A DNA stretch of 27,647 nt from NCBI GenBank assembly GCA_964503595.1, contig CAZDAM010000039.1, positions 1 through 27,647 of the forward strand, written 5' to 3'. The notes below the pieces were generated by a model that made no database searches, had not been told where the DNA came from, and worked only from the letters and a program-made list of their open reading frames with translations. Within the stretch, counting starts at the first letter, position 1; the number at the start of each line of letters is the position of its first letter. The translations under genes were made by a program, and so were the position numbers. Source of the stretch: CAZDAM01 sp964503595. GTDB taxonomy: Bacteria; Muiribacteriota; UBA6191. Below, in pieces: positions 21,897 through 27,647 of this stretch.

Positions 21897-23545
21897 GCTT
21901 TTTGTTCTCTCTGAGCCCAGACGGCCAGCTTTTCCCGGAAAATTTTAGCGTTATGGCGGATATCTACAGGAAAAGACCTATGGAACAGAACAGTGCCGAT
22001 GTCTCTGGTATGTTCAAATTCCTTGGCCAGAGCCAGAAGTTCCTGAATCAGTTCCTGTTTTTCGGCTTCGGTTCCGGGAAAATAGCCGGGCCTGGGCTCA
22101 ATGCACATGGCCGGTTTCAGGCTTCCTTCGACTTTGATCCCGACCAGGGCAGAACGAAAGACTTTGGGATGACGGTTGAAAATGGCTTCGGTGCAGACAC
22201 TGAAATAGCGGTTTGTTTCACTTTCAACCCGATGGGCTTTCCGTCCGCAGAACCAGACCCGCCCCTCTTCATCCAGATAGCCGACATCTCCCATACGATG
22301 CCAGACTGCTTCACCTTCCATGATTTTAGCAAGCGCAGTGGCTTCGGGCTTGTTGAGATATTCCCGGGTCACAATCGGACCCCTGACGACAATTTCCCCG
22401 ATCTGATTGGCAGGAAGAATACTGGCCTGATTCATCTCGGGAATGGCTTCGTCGCAAATTGCAATGATTCTGACTTCCACTTCCGGAAACGGGCGCCCGA
22501 TACAGATTCCCTGACCGTTTTCAGTTCTGGGGCTGCATTCCGCAAGAATTTCCCGCCCTCCCATACAAAGAACAGGAAGAGCTTCGGTGGCGCCGTAAGG
22601 AGTATAGGTATTGCCCTTATCACTTTGTACGCTTAAGAAGCGCTCCAGCACATAGGGGCGCACCGGAGCCCCCACCATCAGGATTTGTTTGAGGGAGTCC
22701 AGGCGGACCTGGTTCTGGCGGCACCAGTCGCCAAGCTTGTCCCAGACAGCGGGCGAACCAATCGAAAAGGTTACTCCCCTGTCCCGGATCTGGCGAGTAA
22801 GAAGAGCGGGGTCGGCCTGGGCCGGTTTGGTGGGATCCAGATCCGGAATGACGGCTTCAATGCCCCATGATGCGGAGAACAGGGCGAATAGAGGGAAGAT
22901 GGGAAAATCAACATCGTTCTCTGAAATCTGAAACTGCTTCTGAATCAGGCGAACCTGGCCTTCCATCTGTTCGTGAAAGTACACGACCCCTTTGGGGGCT
23001 CCGGTACTGCCGGTTGTAAAAACAATGGCAGCCATGTCCTCAGAAGCTGTCCGGGCGACGGGAAAGGAAGATGCGGATTCCGGTGAGATGCTGTAGATAT
23101 GCTTGGCCTTGGGCATGAAAATGCCATCCGTGATAATGGCTGTTTTAATGGACTGAAAGGCTTTGGGCATCAGAAGGCGGGCCAGGTGGGCTTTCCAGGT
23201 TCCAACGATTGCTTCGGGTTGGACCGCATCAATGCAATCCGCCAGATTGGCCTTTCCTATTCCCGGATCGATCAGAACCGGGATGGCTCCAATTTTAAAC
23301 AGGGCGAAGCACAGAGGGACAAAATCAAGGCCGGGTTTGACGGCCAGAAGCACTTTCATGCCGCGTCGAATTCCCTCCTGGCTCATCCCCTGAGCAAAGG
23401 AATCACAGCGGCGCAGGGTTTCCTGAAAGGAAATACTCTCCCATTTCAGGGTCGCTCCCTTTGATTTGAGGACGGTAACTGCGGGGCGTTCCGGATTGCG
23501 CTCGGCAGATTCGACCAGAAATCGGGCAATATTGACAATGCTCAT
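21893..23545 (-). CDS. oleC: Beta-lactone synthetase, AMP-forming (OleC-like)
   Basis: A 550-residue member of the ANL superfamily. The ATP-binding loop is TTGSTGAPKG (177-186), followed by YGATEA (317-322) and the hinge region GDVGYLDEEGRVWFCGRKAHRV. OleC activates the 2-alkyl-3-hydroxyacid with ATP and closes it to a beta-lactone, instead of forming a CoA ester. Its position between oleB and oleD (ATGA overlaps on both sides) is what separates it from ordinary acyl-CoA ligases. FPLFALFSASWG (217-228) and the start NIARFLVESAERNPERPAV are typical of OleC annotations. The C-terminal domain looks complete. Confidence 0.9.
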   Translation of the reverse strand: MSIVNIARFLVESAERNPERPAVTVLKSKGATLKWESISFQETLRRCDSFAQGMSQEGIRRGMKVLLAVKPGLDFVPLCFALFKIGAIPVLIDPGIGKANLADCIDAVQPEAIVGTWKAHLARLLMPKAFQSIKTAIITDGIFMPKAKHIYSISPESASSFPVARTASEDMAAIVFTTGSTGAPKGVVYFHEQMEGQVRLIQKQFQISENDVDFPIFPLFALFSASWGIEAVIPDLDPTKPAQADPALLTRQIRDRGVTFSIGSPAVWDKLGDWCRQNQVRLDSLKQILMVGAPVRPYVLERFLSVQSDKGNTYTPYGATEALPVLCMGGREILAECSPRTENGQGICIGRPFPEVEVRIIAICDEAIPEMNQASILPANQIGEIVVRGPIVTREYLNKPEATALAKIMEGEAVWHRMGDVGYLDEEGRVWFCGRKAHRVESETNRYFSVCTEAIFNRHPKVFRSALVGIKVEGSLKPAMCIEPRPGYFPGTEAEKQELIQELLALAKEFEHTRDIGTVLFHRSFPVDIRHNAKIFREKLAVWAQREQKA

Positions 23546-24465
23546 GTTTCAACAACCTGTTTCAAATGCTCGTCCAGCTTTTGCAGTACGGTTTCCGGAT
23601 CATCCTCAAGAATATAGTGCCCGGCATCTTCGACTACGATTGGCTTGAGTTCAGGATAGAAATCCATCCAGCGCTTCAGGAAATCGTCATTGAAGCAGAA
23701 GTCCTGGCGTCCCCAGACCATTGTTTTGGGGGTGCTTTCGAAGACAGGAAGAGACTCTTCAATCGACTTGAGAAGTTCATAGGAAGGATGGGAAGGATTC
23801 AAAGGAATATCCTGAACCATTCTCAGAGTGGCAATGCGGTTCTGATAGCTGTTATAGGGAGCCAGAAGCCCGGCTTTTTCCTCGGCACTCATTTTACCGC
23901 TCACGGTCGCCATCAAGGCTGCCCCTCTGGCAAAGCCATTGAAGACCCGAACGGCAGTGTTTCCCAGACCGGGAACCCGGACAAGACCGATTCTTCGGGA
24001 AAGTTTGGCTCCTGGAGGCAGGCGGAAGGCACAGGTATTGAGAATCATGAAGGAACAAATCTTTTCAGGGATTCTCAAGGCGGCTCCAAATCCGATCATG
24101 CCGCCCCAGTCGTGGACCACGAGATGGATTTTCTTCAGTCCCAGATGTTCGATAAGACGCAGCAGATTCTGAATATGATCTTCAAGACGGTAGGACCAGT
24201 TCTGGGGTTTATCACTCAACCCGCAGCCCATATGATCCGGGGAGATTGCCCGCATGGCCGGATGCAGATGCTTGATCATGCGGCGGTAGTAAAATGACCA
24301 GGTTGGGTTACCATGAAGCATCAGAACAGCTTCATCGCCCTCTCCTTCATCAATGTAGTGTTGATAAAGGGAACCCTGCTGGAAGAACTTCGATTCAAAG
24401 GGATAGAGATTCCGAATTTGGGAAATATCAAACCCCAGCCGCTTTGGGCTTAGCAGATCATCCAT
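23542..24465 (-). CDS. oleB: Beta-lactone decarboxylase, alpha/beta hydrolase (OleB-like)
   Basis: A 307-residue alpha/beta hydrolase of the haloalkane-dehalogenase type. It has HGNPTWSF (51-58), nucleophile D119 in VVHDWGG, a Trp in VWGRQDFCF and H283 in EDAGHYILED. OleB removes CO2 from the beta-lactone to give the cis-olefin. Asp as nucleophile, rather than Ser, is what the dehalogenase/OleB group shows. ATG 24465 is chosen because it is preceded by GGAG and overlaps the oleA stop by eight bases. A longer frame reaching to 24567 is only the overlap inside oleA. Some bacteria fuse OleB to OleC; here they are separate, with a four-base overlap. Confidence 0.9.
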   Translation of the reverse strand: MDDLLSPKRLGFDISQIRNLYPFESKFFQQGSLYQHYIDEGEGDEAVLMLHGNPTWSFYYRRMIKHLHPAMRAISPDHMGCGLSDKPQNWSYRLEDHIQNLLRLIEHLGLKKIHLVVHDWGGMIGFGAALRIPEKICSFMILNTCAFRLPPGAKLSRRIGLVRVPGLGNTAVRVFNGFARGAALMATVSGKMSAEEKAGLLAPYNSYQNRIATLRMVQDIPLNPSHPSYELLKSIEESLPVFESTPKTMVWGRQDFCFNDDFLKRWMDFYPELKPIVVEDAGHYILEDDPETVLQKLDEHLKQVVET

Positions 24466-25504
24466 CCCACTCCAAAGAGAACATGGTGCATACGAGTCCG
24501 GAACCAATTCCCAGCATGGCGGCTTTCTGGGATGGGCCGAAGACCCCGGCTTCGATACCCATTCCAAGCGTCAGAGGCAAGGCTGCTGATCCGGTGTTTC
24601 CGTAAGTTTCAAAGGTGGCAAAATCAAGAGCCGGGTTCAGGCCTAGAATGCGGTAGACTGCCTGAGTGTGAATCGGGCCCACCTGGTGGCAGAAAATGGC
24701 GCTGAGTTCATCCGGATTGATCTGGCTTTCCCGGCTGAATTCGTCCCAGGTTTCCTGGGCCAGTTTTGTGCCGGTTTCCAGTACCGTTTTGCCGTCCGTG
24801 CGCATGGAGTGATGAAGCTTGGATGGAAATCCGGTATCGGGTCCCCACAGGCATAAATGGGAATGGCGCACGTCATTCAGTGTTGCTCCGGCAACAAAAC
24901 GCAGGGGTCTTCTGGCAACAGAGCGGTGACTCAAAAGCATGGCAACGGCTGCGGATCCCAGAGTCAGAGTGGGGATCGATTCCATGAAGGTTTTTTCATC
25001 CGGGCTCTGAAGAATCTGGTGAATGGCGTTTTCGACCACTTCCAGACCGCCCTCGGAAGAAACGATAAGGGCATGCCGGATCTGGGATGATTCGATCATC
25101 TGGGCTGCAATGGTCATGGCAGTGACAAAGCCAAGACAGGCATTGGAGACATCAAAGACCATCGTTTTTCTGGAAAGCTCGAGGCCTTTTCCGACGATCG
25201 TAGCTGTCGCGGGCTCGAGCTGATCCCGGCAGACTGAAGAGTTGATCAGAAGCCCCAGATTTTCCCTGATGCCTTCATGCCTATGAAGAATCTGGGAACA
25301 TGCCTGAATGGCGCCGTGGCTTGGAGGAGTTCCCGGTTCCCAGAAACGTCTTTCCTGCTGGCCGGTCAGAGCCTGAAGCTGTCCGACAGTCATGCCGAGA
25401 CGGGCATAGGCAGGAGCCATCTTCTGTTCCAGACTTAATGTAGATACTGCATTGTCGGGAATGACCCAGGCAATGTCGTCAATACAGACGTTTTGAAATT
25501 TCAT
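24458..25504 (-). CDS. oleA: Acyl-CoA head-to-head condensing enzyme (OleA-like)
   Basis: A 348-residue thiolase-fold enzyme of the FabH/OleA group. Catalytic residues are in place: C123 (SNACLGF), H273 (CHQVGP) and N303 (YGNTGSAA). E97 in DQLEPATA corresponds to the OleA-specific glutamate that acts across the dimer. OleA joins two long-chain acyl-CoAs by Claisen condensation to a 2-alkyl-3-ketoacid, the first step to long-chain olefins. A FabH role is less likely because of E97 and the oleBCD genes directly downstream. A good sigma70-like promoter lies about 65 bases upstream. Confidence 0.93.
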   Translation of the reverse strand: MKFQNVCIDDIAWVIPDNAVSTLSLEQKMAPAYARLGMTVGQLQALTGQQERRFWEPGTPPSHGAIQACSQILHRHEGIRENLGLLINSSVCRDQLEPATATIVGKGLELSRKTMVFDVSNACLGFVTAMTIAAQMIESSQIRHALIVSSEGGLEVVENAIHQILQSPDEKTFMESIPTLTLGSAAVAMLLSHRSVARRPLRFVAGATLNDVRHSHLCLWGPDTGFPSKLHHSMRTDGKTVLETGTKLAQETWDEFSRESQINPDELSAIFCHQVGPIHTQAVYRILGLNPALDFATFETYGNTGSAALPLTLGMGIEAGVFGPSQKAAMLGIGSGLVCTMFSLEWDG

Positions 25505-25569
25505 AGCTCGTACCCAGGGATAAGAGAGGCCTGTTCCACTATTCGGCCATACCTCAAAAATGGGTTTGT

Positions 25570-25598
25570 ATTATGTCAGATTGGTTTTAAGCGATCAA
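25570..25598 (-). promoter_or_regulatory. Sigma70-like promoter of oleABCD
   Basis: On the minus strand, TTGATC (25598-25593) and CATAAT (25575-25570) are 17 bases apart, with four and five of six consensus bases. It is about 65 bases upstream of the oleA start. Its -35 box is only seven bases from the -35 box of the divergent promoter, so one regulator could control both. Confidence 0.62.
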
Positions 25599-25605
25599 GA
25601 CAAGT

Positions 25606-25634
25606 TTGCCTGCTTCCTGCCCCTATGATAAAAT
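25606..25634 (+). promoter_or_regulatory. Sigma70-like promoter toward the MFS gene
   Basis: TTGCCT (25606-25611) and TAAAAT (25629-25634) are 17 bases apart. Transcription would start near 25641, giving a leader of about 200 bases before the MFS start that includes a 32-codon ORF. Confidence 0.55.
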
Positions 25635-25659
25635 AAATACGGGTTTAAGTAGGTGTCTT

Positions 25660-25758
25660 ATGTCCGCCCGACAATCGTTCAACTCCCTCAAAGAAAAATT
25701 CATACGTGTTCTGGCCAAGCCGTTCACTTACTTTCGCGCTCTCGACTCCTTCTGTTAG
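25660..25758 (+). CDS. Possible 32-residue leader peptide or small protein
   Basis: ATG 25660 follows AGGTG at good spacing and opens a frame of 32 codons ending at TAG 25756-25758. The product (MSARQSFNSLKEKFIRVLAK, then PFTYFRALDSFC) is basic and could form an amphipathic helix. It lies about 25 bases after the predicted +1 of the divergent promoter and 81 bases before the MFS start. It could be a regulatory leader ORF or a small membrane-associated protein, or it may not be translated; there is no family match. Confidence 0.35.
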   Translation: MSARQSFNSLKEKFIRVLAKPFTYFRALDSFC

Positions 25759-25839
25759 CTCTTCCTCTTTGATTCCTGATTCTCTGGTCTGATTTTTTTC
25801 AGGCTCACTTCCTTGTATCCCGGAATTTTCGAGGTTTTT

Positions 25840-27141
25840 ATGTGTCGTCTTCGGCCACTGATCTGGCATCGTTTTTTTTCTGATCATCTTTGGATCTACC
25901 CCTGCTATACGCTTTATATTCAGTCATTCAGCTTAAATGAGACCCAGATCGGTTCTTTGATGATGATATGGGCTATGGCTTCCATGCTGACCGGTTTGGG
26001 TTCCCGCAGACTCCTTCCCCTTTTTTCCGTCAGAAGCCTTTTGCTGGGAGTCCAGTCTGCTAAACTGCTTGGTCTGGGGCTCTGGCTGATATCTCCAGGC
26101 TGGATGAGTTTTGCGATTGGATTTGCCTGCTGGGGACTTGAGCATACTCTCAGCTCCATTCTGGCCCGTTCTCTGGCTCGTCAGGAATTTGGAGAAGACC
26201 CGGCAGGCTTTTCAAGTTTTTTGGGTCGTCTTTCCCTCGCAAGCAGTCTGGGTATGGCTAGTGCAGCTCTTTGCTGCAGTCTTCTGAATCCGTCCTATAT
26301 CATCCTGCTTCTGATTTCCCTGATCAGTATTTTTCTGGGAGGAATAGCCCTAATGAGGCTCGAAATCTCAAGCGGAAAGTTGGAAGCGACAGAATCAGGA
26401 GACATGGAAGAATCAGCAACTGGGGAAGTGGAGTTTTCTCCGGCTCCGGCAACTGTGGTGGCAGCCTTGATCGCGGCAATCATGGCAGCTTTGTCCGAAT
26501 TTCTTCCCCTTTGCATGGTGGAGATGGAATTGCCTGGCTCCTGGGTGGGGTTTGCCGTAGCCCTGCTGACCTTTTTGGAAGGACTGGCAGCTTTGATCAT
26601 GAACCGGCTGAATGCCATGGATCCTCTTTCTACCTCTGCTCTTCTGGCAGGCACCGGACTGTTACTTTTCATGGCAAGCCTGAGTCCAGATTTCTGGATT
26701 CTCATTTTTCCGACTTTTGGTCTGGCCCAGTATGTTGTTCTGAATCTGGATTTTCATGCTCAGTATGCGGCTGGTTCTGATGTTGCTAAAGTTGCTGGCA
26801 TGCGGGAAACGATTTATGAAGCAGGACTCCTGGCAGCCTTTGCTCTTGCCGGTCTTGTACTCGAGCATTTATCTGCCCAGTTTCTGACTCTGGGGGCTTC
26901 CTTTGGTCTGCTTGGTCTGGTCGTGATTCTGGTTTCAGGAATGGTGTTGAATCTCAAACCCATGCTCTGGGTTTCGGGCGATTCCTCACACGAGAAAATC
27001 CTCCAGGATTTCATTGTCCAGCCTGGTACACGCATTGTGTGCTCCTGGGTGCTTCCCAGGCAAAGGCGTACGCTGGCAGCATGCCTTCCTGAATGCACCA
27101 TGAAACGACACGGGATGTGGGTCAAATCAAGGCCAGATTAG
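25840..27141 (+). CDS. MFS-type transporter
   Basis: A 433-residue polytopic membrane protein. About ten to twelve hydrophobic helices are visible, with a short charged central loop (about 180-205, LEATESGDMEESATGEVEF) dividing two six-helix halves, as in the major facilitator superfamily. The N-terminal HRFFSDHLWIYPCYTLYIQSFSL region and GLGSRRLLPLF fit the first helices and the loop 2-3 motif loosely. The C-terminal 45 residues are soluble and basic. ATG 25840 (GAGG upstream) is chosen over TTG 25813. It diverges from oleA, so export of a pathway-related lipid or another hydrophobic compound is possible, but the substrate is not readable from sequence. Confidence 0.75.
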   Translation: MCRLRPLIWHRFFSDHLWIYPCYTLYIQSFSLNETQIGSLMMIWAMASMLTGLGSRRLLPLFSVRSLLLGVQSAKLLGLGLWLISPGWMSFAIGFACWGLEHTLSSILARSLARQEFGEDPAGFSSFLGRLSLASSLGMASAALCCSLLNPSYIILLLISLISIFLGGIALMRLEISSGKLEATESGDMEESATGEVEFSPAPATVVAALIAAIMAALSEFLPLCMVEMELPGSWVGFAVALLTFLEGLAALIMNRLNAMDPLSTSALLAGTGLLLFMASLSPDFWILIFPTFGLAQYVVLNLDFHAQYAAGSDVAKVAGMRETIYEAGLLAAFALAGLVLEHLSAQFLTLGASFGLLGLVVILVSGMVLNLKPMLWVSGDSSHEKILQDFIVQPGTRIVCSWVLPRQRRTLAACLPECTMKRHGMWVKSRPD

Positions 27142-27142
27142 T

Positions 27143-27647
27143 TTACAGGTTGCAGAAAGGATCGGAATGTCCTCTCCCACGGGGGGAAAAGGCAGAGCCC
27201 AGACCAGGCCCACTTTCTTCGAAAGGCTTTTGGGAACTGAAATTGACCTTCTCTGTTCTGAGCCACCTGGAGAAACGACGGGAAGCTTCATCGGAGACCA
27301 GAGACCAGTTCGCCAGAATCTGACGCGCCCGTTCCTGTACTGAGGCAAAATTGTGGTTCAGAGCTGCTTCCAGGGTATCCATCAGACCGTCAGACTGTAA
27401 AAACCCGATGCAGTAGATACCGGTCAGAGCATGAAGCTCGGATTCCAGCATCAGCCCATTGAGCCTTTCCTGAACCGGTTTGAGGTAGACGGCTTCAAAT
27501 TCAGGCGAGCGTCCCAATGCGGTGATAGCATTGCCACAGATGCGATTGGATTCATCCTGAAGCCAGTGTAAAAACCAATCCAGATCATTCTGGGGCCAGA
27601 TAACGGCCAGAGATTCCAGTGTATTGGCACGCACCCGGATATCTTCG
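27143..27647 (-). CDS. HEAT-repeat protein, C-terminal part (runs off window)
   Basis: The frame is open from the window edge and ends at TAA 27145-27143, two bases after the convergent MFS stop. The visible 168 residues contain HEAT-type repeats (VRANTLESLAVIW; NRICGNAITALG; HALTGIYCIGFLQSDGLMDTLEAAL) and end in a Ser/Gly/Pro-rich tail without TM segments. It matches residues 370-480 of the large HEAT/TM protein at 14155-16665 along its length (shared R-V-R-A-N-x-x-E-S-L, D-x-x-N-R-x-x-G-N-A, L-T-G-x-x-C-I-G), so the two are paralogs. The N-terminal part is outside the window; an apparent start at 27634 is an internal GTG. Confidence 0.8.
   Translation of the reverse strand, partial: EDIRVRANTLESLAVIWPQNDLDWFLHWLQDESNRICGNAITALGRSPEFEAVYLKPVQERLNGLMLESELHALTGIYCIGFLQSDGLMDTLEAALNHNFASVQERARQILANWSLVSDEASRRFSRWLRTEKVNFSSQKPFEESGPGLGSAFSPRGRGHSDPFCNL

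Noticed and set aside
25645..25887. Minus-strand open frame of 80 codons upstream of oleA
   Set aside because: It is highly polar with random composition and overlaps the MFS start; the plus-strand features here are better supported.

Overview
The window reads as a chromosomal segment of a Gram-negative (diderm) bacterium. The support is a lipoprotein with a lipobox, two outer-membrane-barrel-like proteins ending in Phe, a Tat translocase subunit and ordinary Shine-Dalgarno sites. Base composition looks close to balanced, and gene packing is dense, with many ATGA-type stop/start overlaps. The phylum cannot be fixed from what is visible. The mix of a PHA synthase, head-to-head long-chain olefin genes, a type III glutamine synthetase, large HEAT-repeat membrane proteins and many unassignable genes argues against a well-studied proteobacterium. 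No rRNA, tRNA, CRISPR array, insertion sequence or phage module was seen.

Left block (1-7059, minus strand). A tight operon reads right to left: a two-TM protein with a PH-like tail, a protein with a tandemly duplicated unknown domain, a PhaE/phasin-like protein with a lysine-rich tail, a PHA synthase (PhaC, complete Cys-Asp-His triad) and an unassigned ATP-grasp enzyme. A terminator-like hairpin follows. Then come phosphate acetyltransferase, an Smr-domain protein and, at the window edge, a frameshifted ankyrin-repeat fragment. PhaE/PhaC and Pta tie the block to acetyl-CoA and carbon-storage metabolism.

Central plus-strand blocks (7128-16665). An overlapping four-gene operon encodes a MoeB/ThiF-type adenylyltransferase fused to rhodanese, a protein of about 20-residue beta-type repeats, a small exported protein and a class III nucleotide cyclase with two GAF-like regions. 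It is followed by a tandem pair of paralogous outer-membrane-like proteins closed by a strong terminator. A convergent tatA-like gene comes next, then a lipoprotein overlapping a HEAT-repeat/multi-TM/coiled-coil protein.

Right-centre block (16733-20871). It holds a 2Fe-2S ferredoxin, a decayed response-regulator receiver domain, a Trm112-like small protein, type III glutamine synthetase with its own terminator and a possible sigma54-type promoter, and an unknown soluble protein.

Right block (20868-27647). A complete oleABCD cluster (long-chain olefin synthesis) is on the minus strand. It is driven from a good sigma70-like promoter back-to-back with a divergent promoter that serves a 32-codon ORF and an MFS-type membrane protein. 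At the right edge is the C-terminal part of a second HEAT-repeat protein that is paralogous to the one at 14155-16665.

The parts that look least described are the ATP-grasp/duplicated-domain PHA operon and the ThiF-rhodanese/beta-repeat/cyclase operon.
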